Assembly: GCA_032358255.1 (NCBI GenBank) | Contig: JAULBX010020299.1 | Location: 16,139-80,138, forward strand | Length of the DNA: 64,000 nucleotides | Source of the DNA: Heterotrichella gracilis | Taxonomy: Eukaryota; Sar; Xanthophyceae; Tribonematales; Xanthonemataceae | Reading direction: 5' to 3' | In this document: positions 11,501-22,623 of the stretch, piece by piece | How positions within the stretch are numbered: position 1 is the stretch's first letter | Layout of the letters: each line of letters opens with the position of its first letter | The notes under the pieces: generated by a model | Seen by the model: the letters and a program-made list of their open reading frames with translations, nothing else | What the model was told of the DNA's origin: nothing | Databases searched by the model: none | Program-made: the position numbers and the translations under genes

Positions 11501-14500
11501 GCTTTGCGGAGCGTGTGTCCAGCACATTCCAAATGGCCAAGCTCTGGACTCACGAGGTTTTCAGGGTTTTCTTTGACCGCCTGGCGGATGACAATGACAG
11601 GCTCTGGTTCTTCAGCTTGGTAGGTAGTGCATTGCAAAGGGACCTTGTTTCACATCTGATCAGCAACCCTGGATTGAACATTGGTTGCAAATGCACTCTG
11701 GTTGTTACATGCATCGATAGGTTGATGATGAATCTTACTGTGCTCAGAGTGTGCTGTTTGCGGGACAGCGCACTTAAGGCGACCCCATCCTTGTCCCCCT
11801 GAAACAGGTGAAGCACGTGCAATCAAAGCACCTTGGCATTGAGATAGATGACCTCTTCAAGGACAAGGGCAGCACTACTGGTGTAGGCCTGGCGGAAATG
11901 CGGTCATGCATTTTTGGGGACATGCTTCAGATGGACACAGTGCCTGTGGACCGCAACTATGTGGAGATAGCCACTCCTGCTGCCCTCATTGCTGGGCTGG
12001 AGCAGCATCTGAAGGATTACCAAGGTTTGTTCCACAAGGGTACTGTATTTTTACGTTGATTATTGTATTGAGCACTGGCAATTGTCACTTTTGTACTGAG
12101 AGGCTCTTGCATATTGCAGCTGTTGTGTGCGGCTCTGAAGATCACAGATCATTTATGTGTGTAACACATTTTAGTGTTGTACGGGCAGATTGATAAGCCA
12201 ACCTTTTGTGCGCTTTTGCAGAGAGTCCGAAGCCACCGTTGGACCTTGCTCTCTTCTTGTTTGCGGTGGAGCACATTGCGCGCATTTGCAGGGTGCTGAG
12301 GCAGCAGGGACACATGCTGCTAGTGGGGTTGGGGGGCAGCGGGCGGCAGAGCCTCACTCGCCTAGCAGCTCACGTGTGTGGGATGGAAGTGTTCCAGGTA
12401 TGCTGACAGTAACACACTCTGCATCGTGATGCTGCCTCCATGAATATGGTAACGCCATGATAGATCCTTAATATTATCCATGTAGCGCTGCGATGGTAAC
12501 CCTTTAAAATTTATACATTTAAATCAAATTTGGCATTTTTGCTCAGATTGAGATCACGAAGACCTACAGCTTGGCGCAGTGGCACGAGGATTTGAGCAAC
12601 CTTCTGACAAGAGTGGGGACTCAAAAGCAGAGGGTGGTGTTTTTGTTTTCGGACACGCAAATCAAGGATGAGGCATTCTTGGAGGACATCAACAACCTGT
12701 TGAATACGGGTGAAGTACCCAACCTGTTCCCAGCAGATGCCAAAATGCAGGTGCGACTTCTACATTGCACTTGGCTTTCAAATTGATTCTTCTTTTTTTC
12801 CTTCTGTTTCCAGGTTGCACATGGCTGTCACAGTAGTGCATGTTGGATGCGGTTGACTGTTGGCATAAGGAATATGCCTGCCAAAACATGTGAACTTTGC
12901 ACATACAAAAAAATGGTTGATAAATTACTTATACTTCTGCAGATCTGCGAGACTGTGGGGGCTAGGAACAAGGGCTTGGACACCATGGCTGAGCAGTGGA
13001 GCGCCTTTGTGACCCAGTGCCGCAAGAACCTGAGCCTGGTGCTATGCATGAGCCCCGTGGGGGATGCCTTCAGGGAGCGGCTGCGCCAGAACCCATCGTT
13101 TGTGAACTGCTGCACAATCGACTGGTTCCAGGTACAATCTGATTGCTGACCTGGCTTTCTTGCCGGAATGCAAGTAATTAAAACCAAAAGGATGAATAGA
13201 AATTATTTGCTGCTGCTTTAGTGAACATTTAAGGGTACCTTTCTGAAAATGTATCGATAACAGCAAGCACGTGAGTGACACTGTGTGGCTGCTTGCAGGA
13301 ATGGCCTTCTGATGCTTTGCGAGCAGTGGCAGCCAAGAAACTGTCGGAAACCAGTGCTTTTGGCGAGGAGTTCTTGAAGAAGCTGGTCAACATCTGTGAA
13401 TCTTTCCATATTTCGGTAAGAACCTATTATACTAATTTTAATTTAGATAATCATTAAATATAAGTAATCTTTCATATTATTATTCTTGCATGTATTCTTG
13501 CTCGGCATCCTTTATGTCTGGTACAAAATTGTGCTGCAAACATGTTCGCTGTTCAGCTGCTGCTGCTGCTAACAGCCTGCTGCAATCCCAGGTGCAAGAC
13601 TTGTCTGAAGATTTCCTTCACCACCAAGGCAGATACAACTACATCACCCCGACATCGTACCTAGAGCTCTTGGAAAGCTTCACAAACCTGCATGACAAGA
13701 AGAGCAAAGACATCATGCATTTGCGGCAGCGGTTCAAGATTGGTCTCGAAAAGCTGGAGCAGAGTGCGCTCCAAGTTGCTGTTATGCAGAAGGAGCTCGA
13801 GGTCAGTACTGGCAGGACGTACTCCCGCATTGTACTGTGTGCATCAAAGGGGCATGCTAATGGACCACTGATTGCTGTGCAACATCACCTGTGGGCATGT
13901 GGGCGGCGGGACTAGGACTACAGCTAGAATTTATGACCACCTGACAGCGCAATGTCTGAGTCTGCGTTTGGGATGTGCAACATTAACCTTTTCCAGGGTT
14001 GATGTCAACGCTCAGCAATGATCGGCTGGCTATTTAGGGTTTTAGGGTTTGAAGTCCCCATATATAAAGTGCCAACTGACCTTGACTTTGTTGTGCCTCT
14101 GCTGCTGCAGGATCTCCAGCCTCAGCTCGTGCAAACTGTGGAGGAGGTCAAGGTGCTGATGGCACAGATTGACGAAGAGAAGACCAACGTTGTTGAACCA
14201 GTCAGGAACGCTGTCAAGGCAGACGAGCTGGCTGCCCAGCAGCAGGCAGACATTGCAAAGAGCATCAAGGAGGAGTGTGAAGCTGACCTGGCAGAAGCAT
14301 TGCCCATCCTTAATGATGCTCTAGCTGCACTCGACACCATTAAGGAAGCTGACATCACCTACATCAAGAAGCTGATCAGCCCCCCCAATGCCATCAGAGT
14401 GGTTCTGGAAGCGGTCTGCGTGTTCCTGGATGTCAGGCCCATCAGGGTCAAGGATGAGAATGGCAAGATGCGCGATGATTACTGGAAGGCATCCGTGGGG

Positions 14501-17500
14501 CTGCTCAATGAGAAGGACTTCCTCAGCAGGTTGAAGAACTACGACAAGAACAACATTGCAGGGAAGATCATTGAGAAAATCGTCGCCAACTATGTCTCAA
14601 ATGATACTTTCACCCCTGAGAATGCAAAGAAAGCATCACCTGCAGCCGAAGGGATGTGCAAATGGGTGCATGCAATGGTTTGCTATGACAAGGTACGAGG
14701 GCTGCACCCATGGCACGCAATTGTAGTGCACTGGAACAATTTAAATGCCTCCCTGAGCAATTGATACCAGAACTTATGATTGCCTGAAGCGACAAAATGC
14801 ATGTGTGTGATTTGCGCTTTCAGTTTGCTATGTAAGTGGGTATCGCTATGTAAGTGGGTATCATCTCATGCTGATCCAGCGTTGACCTGGAATGCAGGTT
14901 GTGCGGGAGGTTGCACCAAAACAAGCGTCTCTTCAAGAAGCAGAGCAAGTATTTGGGCATGTCATGGAGGGCTTGAGGGCAAAGCAGAAAGAGCTGAAGG
15001 TATGGTTGTCCGTTATTTAAATATTGCGTTTTATGTTTATTTTATTTTATTGATAATCCTTCAAGATGGTCTGACCCGATGACTCATTCCATAGCCATGG
15101 GTGCCACCTAAAATGCACCATGAAAATAGAAATGAGATATGCTCGCGCAAGTGCTAAACAACATCTGCTGTTTTGTAGGAAATCGAGGATAAGCTGGCAG
15201 GAATGGAGGCAGAGCTCCAAGCACAGAACAAGAAAATGGAGCAGCTGCAAGAAGAGATCAACACATGCAATGTGAAGATAGCCAGGGCAGAGCAGCTCAT
15301 TGGAGGGCTGGGAGGGGAGAAGCAGCGGTGGATGGAGACAGCTGCAAAGTTGGAAAAGGACGCAGTGTGGGTCACCGGAAACATACTGATTTCTGCTGCG
15401 CTGGTGGCGTACTCTGGGCCATTCACCATTGCTTACAGGCAAGTATTGCAAGGCATCTGCATGAACCCATGCTAATTTCCCTGCTAGTGGTGTGCAGGTT
15501 TTTCCCACTGGCAGCTGCTGTGACCAATTACTGTGTTGAAATTTCATTTAGCAGTACAGCCAAGTTTAATACGATCAATCAGCATCCAAATTTGCAAAGT
15601 TGCGCCAACCTTGCACCATTTTTGTGTAAGCAAATTTGCAAATCAGTAACCAGGGCGGAGGGATGTGAACACCTGCTTGCGTATAAACGTATACTATAAA
15701 ACATGTATTTTATATCAACATGTATTGTATTTTTTCCAGGCAGCGGTTGAAGCAGGAGCTCATGGAGGCCTGCAGAGGGATGTGCACATCTGCGCATATA
15801 TAAACTGTATACATTGTATAATGAACTGTTTTGCATTTCTTTCAGGCAGCGGCTAAGGCAGGAGCTCATGGAGGCCTGCAGAGCCAACGACCTGCCATTC
15901 GACCCAGACTACTCCCTAGCCACCGTGCTGGGTGACCCTGCAAAGATCCAGGAGTGGCTGGTGGCAGGGCTCCCCAACGACGCCTTCTCCATCGAAAACG
16001 CGATCATCATAGCCAACAGCCGGAGATGGCCGCTGCTCATCGATGCGCAAGGGCAGGCCAACAAGTGGATCAAGGCCATGGAGAAAAGGAACAACCTGCA
16101 GATTGTGAGGCTGGGGAGCAGTGGGGATAACTTCATGCGGGTGCTGGAGAACTCGATCCAGTTTGGCCTGCCTGTCCTGCTTGAGGATGTTGGGGAGGAG
16201 CTCGATGCTGCCCTGGAGCCTGTTTTGAACAGGCGCGTCTTCAAACATGGAGGTACGCGTGAATGGCACAATTCAAGCATAATATTACCGTACCGTAGGG
16301 TATCATACCGGCGCCCGGCCTGACCCGCCCGCCTGACCCCCTGACCCAAAGTTTTGATACCTACTGGGTGTATTGTTCATGTGCTTCGATCTTGTACTTA
16401 TGAATGTGATGATGCAAATAAATTAGTACAATATATATCACCCTGTTTTCCAACGACAAATTGAATATGCTTTTCTGCATCATGATCCAGTTGTTGCTGT
16501 ACCACGTGCAGGAGTTGATTGCATCCGCCTGGGCGAGACAGTGGTAAAGTACTCCCCAGATTTCAGACTGTACATCACTACCAAGCTTGGCAACCCACAT
16601 TACCTCCCTGAAACATCTGTCAAGGTCACATTGCTTAATTTCTTGATCACTCCTGCTGGATTAAGCGATCAGCTCTTGTCGGTACTGGTATCCAAAGACA
16701 GGCCAGAGCTGGAAGTTCAGCGAAACATGCTCATCATACAGACAGCTACCAACAAGCGGAACCTGAAAGACATAGAAGACAAGATCTTGCAGGTCAGCGC
16801 ATCAATTGTTTCACACAAACTGTTGCAGTTTGCATCCATGGAGGGCTTCACCACATTGCCTTGCCATTCTGCTCGAACAATCGTGCCTGAATTTCAGTGA
16901 TAATTTTATTAATTTGATTTATGCAGGTGTTGTCATTGTGTGCTGTGCTAATCTGTTAATTCATTTATGCAGGTGCTGTCGAACTCTTCTGGCAACATTT
17001 TGGATGACGAGACAGCTGTTGCAGTGATCACAGAGGCCAAGCGCCTGGGGAACGAGATCTCTGAGAAGCAGAAGGTGGCCGAGGCCACCGAAGCCCAGAT
17101 CGAATCAGCACGCCAGGCATACAAGCCATGTGGCGACTACACAGCAACCCTCTTCTTCTGCATTACCGACCTGGGCAATGTTGACCCCATGTACCAGTAC
17201 TCGCTCCCGTGGTTCACCAACCTGTTCATCAACTCCATCAGCGGCTCATCCAAGGCGGTCACTGTTGAGAAGCGGCTGGAGAACATCCACAGCCACTTCA
17301 CGTACAGCCTGTACACCAACGTGTGCCGCTCCCTGTTTGAGAAGGACAAGCTGCTGTTTGCGTTCCTGCTGTGCTCCCGCATTCTTCAATCAACGGTGGG
17401 TGCTTTCAACGGATGGTATGGTGATATGGGTATTGCTACTGGCGGCAGGGATTTGCCAATCTGTTGTTGTTGTGCATTGCTGCAAGCGGCACTCCTATAC

Positions 17501-20500
17501 AATCTACATGTCATGCAGGTCCAAATTTCTATTGCTGTACAGGGTATAGACGAAGTGTGCTTGGCATGTTTCCTGCTGCTGACAGTCCCGCTTTTCGCGC
17601 TGGCGAAATGATCCCTGATTACCATGGTTGCTTGTTGTCCAATCCATCTGCTCTGCAGGGTGACATTGGTGCAGAGGAGTGGATGTTCCTGCTCACGGGA
17701 GGAACAAGCGTGCAGGACAACCTCGCAAACCCTGCTGCGTCCTGGCTTCCGGACATTGCATGGCACCAGCTGTGCCGGTTGGACAAGCTGCCCATGTTTG
17801 ATGGCCTGGTGCTTAGTCTGACAAAGGAGCCTGATGCATGGCAAGAAGCCCATGCCAGCCCTGAGCCTCACAAGGCAAAGCTTCCCCTTGGCTCCCGGCA
17901 CCTGGACACATTCAGGAAGATTCTGCTCATGCGGTGTTTGAGGTGGGTGCAATTTGCAACTCTGTCCAAGGTAGATTTCAAGGAATACACAGGCAGATTC
18001 TCCATTTTCAAAATAAACCTGCCGATCCAGCAAGTCAGCTACCTATTGTTGGGTGTCAGCTGTGGTATGCATGTACATTGTAAATTGTGGCATAGGACTT
18101 TCACATGTGGATACTGCAGTGCTTTCTGTGGACAGGCAGCTGCGTAGATAATTATTTTGTTTTCTTCTTGAATTACTTGTTTTATCTTGTTTATTTATTT
18201 GTTTATCTCTTTTTGGACAGGCAGCTGAAAACGTTTTGATGTCGCAGGCCGGACAGAGTGCTGCCCGCTGTGCAAGAGTTTGTGCAGGAGTACCTCGGCA
18301 AGAAGTTTGTGGAGCGTCCACCCACAGACCTCATGGCCTGCTACACGGATTCCTCCCCCTTGTATCCCATCGTATTCGTCCTCTCCCCTGGCTCGGACCC
18401 CACCAGCATGCTGCTCCAGTTTGCTGATCAGCAAGGCGTGAAGGACAAGGTTTTCAGCATATCGCTGGGACAAGGCCAGGGTCCCAAGGCTGCAGCTCTC
18501 ATAGAGGCTGGGGTCAAGGCTGGCCACTGGATCGTGCTCCAAAACTGCCACCTGGCCCCCTCCTGGATGGACACCCTGGATTCCATCTGCAGCAATGTGG
18601 ACCCAGCCACGGTCCATCCCCAGTTCAGGCTCTGGATGACCAGCTACCCATCGCCCAAGTTCCCCATCAACGTGCTGCAGAACAGCGTCAAAATGACCAC
18701 GGAACCTCCAAAGGTAAGGGGCAGCTATTCAGTCCATAGTGTGAAGCATATGGATTGCATAAATCACTTTATTTATTGCTGAGGACCTGACATAAATCTT
18801 ATGTAGCCCTTCAAATCGAAAAGGAATGCATGTTCGCCCATTATGATACCTGCCCTCTATAAAGCCACTCAGGAAGTTCCCCTCTTGTTACTGAATTTTC
18901 CATGTTTATGCTATCAATCTGACCAGTCACCTGATAGCATGGCGTGTGCAAACCCTTGCAGGGCATCAAGGCCAACATGCGCCGCGCATTCTCCATCGAG
19001 CCTCTCTGCATCGAAGAGTTTTATGAGGGATGCAGGCAGAGCCCCAACTTCAAGAAGCTGGTGTTTGCCCTTGCTTTCTTCCACGCTGCCATCCAGGAGC
19101 GCAAGGCCTTTGGTGCACTTGGGTGGAACATACCCTATGGCTTTGATGACAGCGACATGCGAATCAGCCTGAGGCAGCTGAAGGACCTTCTGGATGAGGA
19201 TCAAGAGGTGTGGTGTGCATTTTTTCTTATCACATGCTTTGATTCAGATTTCAGTCCTAAGTAACATTATATGATGTGTGATGTACTTGCATGCATTGCT
19301 CAGCTGCGCCTGTCTCAGTCTAGTGCCTGGATCAATATCACTTGCAGTACGTACAAAGCACAACCCAAGTTACAAAAATTGTACCCTGACGCTGGGGACT
19401 GCAGTGTGTTCACATTCCAATTCCCTCTCATAATCTGTGTCGCACACTGTTTGCAATTTTGTTTCAGGTGCCCTTCAATGCCCTGCTGTACATCACCGGG
19501 GAGTGCAACTATGGTGGCAGAGTGACTGATGACAAGGACAGACTGCTACTCATGACATTCCTGAAGCAGCTGTACAGCGCAGATGCCCTCCAGGAAGACA
19601 ACTACAAACTGACTCCTTCAGGTGTGGCAGGGGGGACAAAATGACTGTGGAGAGTTTTTCATAAATGTACACTGCGATTTTGAGATACAGCATTAACCAG
19701 CTAGCCCACCCTCCCACTGCTCCTATCTAACCCAATGCCCTCGTGCTCATGGGCATTTTCATTCCTGTTCATTTCGTTGACTTCTCATTGAAGTTAGATA
19801 CCCACTGATTGTTTTTGTTTATTGGCGCCTTCAGGGTCGTACTGCATCCCGCCACCTGGCAGTCGGGACAGCTGCCTCAAGTACATAGACACGCTGCCTG
19901 CTGCACCCCAGCCGGAGGTGTTTGGCCTGCATGCCAACGCAACCATCACCAGGAGCAGGAACGACACCGAGCAGCTGTTCAAGTCCCTGCTGCAGGCAAG
20001 CACAAAACCCTAAACCCTTAATCTTAACCCTTATCCCTTGCCTGCCATTGCAACCATCACCAGGGGCTGGAGTAATGTCGAGCAGCTGTTCAAATCCCTG
20101 TTGGGGTTTCAAAATTCTAAACCCTGAACCCTTCATCGTGAAATGGGGCCAGAACGACAAGGGAGCAGCTATGCAAACCTAAATAAATCTAAAAAATGTC
20201 AAATAAATATGTATTGTGTCCCTTTTGCAGGCAAGCGCGATGGGCGCATCGGAGCGGCAGGGCTCCTCCCAGGGCGGCAGGCTGGAAGACAGCCTTGTGC
20301 AGCTGGTGCGCACGTGCAAGCAGCAGGTGCCGCAGCTCTTTGACCTGGAGGCGGTGGCGGCCAAGTACCCATCCTCATACGAGGATAGCATGAACACGGT
20401 CCTGGTACAGGTAGGGTATTATAGTGGACAGGAGGGAATTTCTTGTTTTTGCTGACTGGGCTTTGCTTAACAAATGCACCTGATCAGGATGCTTATTTAC

Positions 20501-21953
20501 AAACCAATGTACAAATTTTTTTTTGGTTACCAATTAACGTTTGTTTATTTTTCTGGTGCAGGAGATGACCCGGTACAACAAGCTGCTTGCAGTCATCCAT
20601 CAGTCACTGCGCGACATTGAGCTTGCACTGCAGGTATGTTGGCATGCCCTGTAATTGACTAGACGAATATGTTGCAATGGTACTTGTGGTGAAACAAATA
20701 CAGCCAGTTAGCAGGCAGCCTTGCATAAGCGACGACAAGCACTGTGCTTCCCAGAGACCAAGTATTTCATTGTCCCCAACAGTCTTGTGAGCCCGGGTTG
20801 GCTCCCTAAATGTGGCTGTCAAATAATTCTTGTAGAATCTTGTATTGTCCCTTTCTGAATATATTTGTTAGTCCGGGTTGGGTCCCTAAATGTGGCTGTC
20901 GAATAATTCTTGTAGAATCTTGTATTGTCCCTTTATGAATATTTTTATTGCCTATTTGCAGGGCCTGCTCATCATGTCAGCAGAGCTGGAGGCCGCCTGC
21001 CGCAGCCTGGCCATCAGCCAAGTCCCGGAGCTGTGGAAAACGGTGTCCTATCCATCCCTCAAGCCCCTGGCGCCCTACCTCCAGGAGCTCAACAAGCGCC
21101 TACGCATGTTCAGCGACTGGTACGAGTTTGGCCAGCCCGCCATCTTCTGGATGCCGGGCTTCTTCTTCGTGCAGAGCTTCCTGACGGCGGCGCTGCAGAA
21201 CTACGCGCGGCGGCACAGCACCGCCATCGACATGGTGGCGTTCGAGTTCAGGTAGGGAATATAAAAATGGTCGACGAAATCAATATGCAGTCTGTAGTTG
21301 AACACGCGCTGATAGGGAGGAATTTGCCAGCCAATGAGGCCGCCATCTCCCTCTCGCTCAGCCTCTGGCCCAAACTGCGGCATGGTATGCTACGTATGCC
21401 ACTCAATTATCTCCGCCATTATGGGTGAATAAATGCACACTAAATTTATTCACGTGCTTTGTTTAACATATCTATTCATCTGTGTGCACAATGATGGGCA
21501 TGGACCCGGCAGAGTTCAAACTTCCTTTAGACATGAAGCGTGTTGCCAATGATTTCCAATGATTACAAATGAATTTATCTGATTTACCTGTGCAGGATGA
21601 TGGACATGGACCCAGCGGAGTACAAGCTGCCCCCCAAGGAGGGGGTGTACGTCCACGGCCTGCACCTGGAGGGGTGTGCATGGGACAACGACAAAAAGCT
21701 GGTCTGCGAAGCGGAACCCAACGTACTCCATGCGCCCGCGCCATGCATGTGGCTAAGACCTAGGCATGTGGATGAGCTGGGGGCATACCCACACTACAGC
21801 TGCCCGTTGTATAGGACTGCTGATAGGAGGGGGACGCTGGCCACCACGGGGCATTCCACGAATTTTGTGATGTTTGTGCGGCTGCCTACGGAGGTGGCGG
21901 CCAGCCATTGGGTCATGCGGGGGGCTGCCTTGCTGTGCGCGCTGTCAGAGTGA
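1..21953 (+). CDS. Axonemal dynein heavy chain, single-headed inner-arm type (5' end outside window)
   Basis: Motor subunit of a flagellar inner dynein arm; it couples ATP hydrolysis to microtubule sliding. I joined 41 exons with consistent phases: 1-28, 243-467, 848-1115, 1292-1533, 1678-1747, 1979-2196, 2491-2558, 2727-2871, 3473-3619, 6510-6764, 7021-7374, 7806-8039, 8293-8487, 8718-8825, 9030-9299, 9511-9709, 9974-10135, 10345-10757, 10980-11189, 11476-11619, 11808-12024, 12222-12397, 12547-12750, 12943-13131, 13299-13415, 13592-13801, 14111-14692, 14898-14999, 15179-15438, 15846-16252, 16512-16792, 16973-17395, 17659-17942, 18248-18713, 18962-19207, 19468-19621, 19835-19995, 20231-20410, 20562-20633, 20962-21251, 21596-21953. 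They encode about 3110 residues; full-length proteins are 4000 or more, so roughly 1000 N-terminal residues are missing. Linker, AAA1-6, stalk and C-terminal cap follow in order. The wording is closest to DNAH3/7/12-like chains (family knowledge; exact orthology is inference). Introns after 15438 and 19995 begin with GC. Stop is TGA at 21951. Confidence 0.93.
491..925 (+). repeat. Tandem duplication covering an intron end and exon start; first copy is a dead exon
   Basis: 491-717 and 725-925 are imperfect copies. The first contains a pseudo-exon at 640-717 encoding [15 protein letters not shown]. Its acceptor reads GCCG instead of GCAG, so it should not splice, and it ends in an early stop. 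The second copy carries the working acceptor at 846-847. Confidence 0.85.
2814..3083 (+). repeat. Three tandem copies of the AAA1 Walker-A exon end
   Basis: Copies begin at about 2814, 2922 and 3026 (periods 108 and 104 bp). Each encodes the P-loop wording GPAGTGKTE and each is followed by a GT donor: GTAAGC at 2872, GTAAGT at 2981, GTTAGG at 3084. Copy 2 has a small change after GKTE that alters the frame. CCCTAAA-type motifs lie between the copies. Copy 1 is continuous with the upstream exon and is taken as the coding one. Confidence 0.9.
3620..4063. other. Dynein intron sequence left of the nested gene
   Basis: No exon of either gene is supported here. The stretch begins at the dynein donor GTATGT and ends at the nested gene's stop. 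The short ORFs in it lack any recognisable motif. Confidence 0.4.
4064..5710 (-). CDS. Nested antisense gene in the dynein intron: Cys/His-rich protein of unknown function, possibly frameshifted
   Basis: I do not recognise this protein. On the minus strand, exons 5710-5295, 5199-5005, 4894-4493 and 4366-4064 join in phase 0; the donor at 4492 reads GTAAGT and the acceptors end in CAG or AAG. The protein starts [14 protein letters not shown]. It contains a zinc-binding-like cluster [17 protein letters not shown] (about 5355-5405), a Lys-rich run after it, then [34 protein letters not shown] and [11 protein letters not shown] before TAA. In exon 1 the reading frame changes between about 5560 and 5500, so there is either a missed small intron or a frameshift (pseudogene). 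It sits between the two copies of a dynein exon edge (3599-3619 and 6021-6041). It could be a host gene or a captured transposon gene. The three downstream exons are better supported than exon 1. Confidence 0.5.
5711..6509. other. Dynein intron sequence right of the nested gene, with a candidate microexon
   Basis: This is the presumed promoter side of the nested gene. It holds a telomere-like stretch at about 5897-5915, the microexon candidate 6021-6041, and a compositionally odd, GTCGT/CGTC-rich segment at about 6115-6235 that resembles nothing I can name. The dynein acceptor TTGTTGCAG ends at 6509. Confidence 0.4.
6021..6041 (+). other. Candidate dynein microexon / duplicated exon end encoding FNRIDLE
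   Basis: Twenty-one bases encode FNRIDLE, the near-invariant dynein sequence after Walker-B DE. They are preceded by TTCAAG and followed by a strong donor, GTAAGC. The exon ending at 3619 encodes ANRIQLE at the same place. Splicing from GAG at 3598 through a GC-type donor would use this microexon and restore the consensus. Otherwise it is a leftover duplicated exon edge. Confidence 0.45.
7568..7602. repeat. 13-bp inverted repeat (hairpin) in a dynein intron
   Basis: The arms GGGTTATTACTTG and CAAGTAATAACCC are perfect complements separated by 9 bases. It lies inside the intron between 7374 and 7806, just upstream of telomere-like bases and of the exon echo at 7680. Confidence 0.8.
7680..7715 (+). 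repeat. Echo of the dynein AAA2 exon start
   Basis: A GCGCAG acceptor is followed by bases encoding [12 protein letters not shown], almost the start of the real exon at 7806 ([12 protein letters not shown]). After this the similarity stops. Confidence 0.85.
7806..9709 (+). other. Dynein AAA2 module
   Basis: Exons 7806-8039, 8293-8487, 8718-8825, 9030-9299 and 9511-9709. The P-loop is GLPMSGKTS (about 7858-7884), followed by [43 protein letters not shown] and [14 protein letters not shown], all in the expected order for AAA2. This site binds nucleotide structurally in characterised dyneins. A partial copy of the first exon lies upstream at 7680-7715. Confidence 0.87.
10783..10809 (+). repeat. 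Echo of the AAA3 exon end beside TTTAGGG repeats
   Basis: A near copy of the exon end at about 10730-10755 (GGCACTTCAACTGCCTGGC) follows a TTTAGGG doublet at 10765-10780. The copy lacks the donor. Confidence 0.8.
10921..10937 (+). repeat. Short GGTTA tandem array
   Basis: GGTTAGGTTAGGTTAGG, three units of a telomere-like pentamer, lies in the intron upstream of the exon at 10980. Confidence 0.8.
11808..13415 (+). other. Dynein AAA4 module
   Basis: Exons 11808-12024, 12222-12397, 12547-12750, 12943-13131 and 13299-13415. The P-loop is GLGGSGRQS (about 12326-12352); the Arg in place of Lys is common in AAA4 of single-headed axonemal chains. Walker B-like [18 protein letters not shown] follows, then [15 protein letters not shown] and [10 protein letters not shown] at the end of the exon at 13131. 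Confidence 0.87.
13592..15270 (+). other. Dynein stalk coiled coil and microtubule-binding domain
   Basis: Exons 13592-13801, 14111-14692, 14898-14999 and the start of 15179-15438. [16 protein letters not shown] precedes the rising helix CC1, which is Glu/Lys/Ala-rich. The microtubule-binding tip begins near [14 protein letters not shown] (about 14377-14420) and runs to [11 protein letters not shown] at 14692. The returning helix CC2 spans about 14898-15270 and ends just before the AAA5 signature [12 protein letters not shown]. Confidence 0.85.
14827..14862 (+). repeat. 18-bp tandem duplication containing GTAAGT
   Basis: Two perfect copies of an 18-base unit carry a donor-like TATGTAAGTGGG. 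They lie in the intron between 14692 and 14898, so two consensus donor-like sites sit in intronic sequence. Confidence 0.85.
15740..15780 (+). repeat. Decoy copy of an AAA5 exon start with an intact acceptor
   Basis: TTTTTTCCAG at 15730-15739 precedes a copy of the exon that starts at 15846; it encodes [13 protein letters not shown]. Both copies have good acceptors and the same phase, but the decoy soon reaches a stop in frame, so its use would truncate the motor. Confidence 0.88.
16909..16980 (+). repeat. Duplicated acceptor region before an AAA5 exon
   Basis: TTTATGCAGGTGTTGTC near 16918-16934 and TTTATGCAGGTGCTGTC near 16964-16980 give two acceptors about 46 bp apart. The downstream one leads into [13 protein letters not shown]. 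Confidence 0.82.
20041..20103 (+). repeat. Echo of a dynein exon end (HANATITR segment)
   Basis: This is a diverged copy of about 19934-19995 lying in the following intron, next to CCCTAAACCC at about 20004-20016. The intron itself begins GCAAGC, and the next exon begins with the same six bases at 20231. Confidence 0.82.
20792..20953 (+). repeat. Two-copy 81-bp intronic tandem repeat
   Basis: The units at 20792-20872 and 20873-20953 start CCGGGTTGG and are nearly identical. They run up to just before the acceptor at 20961. Confidence 0.88.
21490..21532 (+). repeat. Echo of the last dynein exon start
   Basis: ATGATGGGCATGGACCCGG here parallels the true exon start at 21596, but the upstream AG is missing, so it should be silent. 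Confidence 0.82.
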
Positions 21954-22623
21954 CACTTCGCACGGCGTGTCCACTTTTGTGTTGGGGGCGGGGCGGACAG
22001 AAATGGTACTTGTAGGTTTAGATACCGTACATGATTTAATGTTTTTGTTTTCCTGTGTCTTGCTTTTGCAGTATTATTTCTAGAGTTATTATACATGTAG
22101 CCGCTTGCGCACTGTGATGATGTGCACAATATGGCAGGGTTCGTAGAGTAGTAGTGCAGGGTTGCACCATGTTGCAGATGAACCGCATTCGTTCACTCAG
22201 ATTGCACGTTGAAAGAAAAATTGCTTCACCTGTTGAGTGTGCTAGCGTAAGCTATTGCTGCAATTGTTGTAAAATTATTAAGTAAAACGGTGCGGTTACA
22301 TGCTTGTTGCAATGTCACAAAGGAGCCGCTGCATTGTCCAATGCCCCGTGCCGCTCCAAGGTCCAATTGCAGACCAAGCGGAAGCTTGCGGCATTCAATG
22401 TTCGGTGCAGTGCAGGACTTGGTGTCCAAACTCTTTGGGAAGCATGATGAAACAACTGTACAGTTTGACAAGGTGCTTTGATTCAAATCAACTTCAGCAT
22501 GGTGACTACAGCACATGCATGGCAACTTGCAATTAAGTCAATGCAATTTGCAATAACAATAATGGTTGGAGGGCGTTTGGCGCCGAAGATTTCCGCTGGC
22601 CATAAAATGCCGCACGGGGGGCC
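21954..22623. other. Tail-to-tail intergenic region
   Basis: This stretch lies between the dynein stop and the stop of the opposite-strand small gene. It is likely 3' UTR sequence from both. No further coding exon is supported. Confidence 0.5.
22268..22272 (+). terminator. Candidate poly(A) signal for the dynein gene
   Basis: TGTAA, the chlorophyte-type poly(A) motif, lies about 315 bp after the dynein stop in an AT-rich stretch. The motif is short, so this is only a candidate. Confidence 0.3.

Larger units (their letters stand above)
9974..11619 (+). other. Dynein AAA3 module (regulatory ATP site)
   Basis: Exons 9974-10135, 10345-10757, 10980-11189 and 11476-11619. The Walker A GPTGTGKST is split by the intron after 10135. 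[16 protein letters not shown], then [10 protein letters not shown] (Walker B, about 10528-10557), then [10 protein letters not shown] follow. [17 protein letters not shown] is at about 11122-11172. A copy of the exon end at 10757 recurs in the intron at 10783-10809, next to a TTTAGGG doublet. Confidence 0.88.
15271..17395 (+). other. Dynein AAA5 module
   Basis: Rest of exon 15179-15438, then 15846-16252, 16512-16792 and 16973-17395. It contains [79 protein letters not shown] and [20 protein letters not shown]. The intron after 15438 starts GCAAGT, a GC-AG intron. Its 3' part holds a second, near-identical copy of the next exon start at 15740-15780. Confidence 0.86.
17659..21953 (+). other. 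Dynein AAA6 and C-terminal cap
   Basis: Exons from 17659-17942 to 21596-21953. Landmarks are [154 protein letters not shown] and the terminal [13 protein letters not shown]. The long C-terminal cap typical of axonemal heavy chains is complete. Confidence 0.9.
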
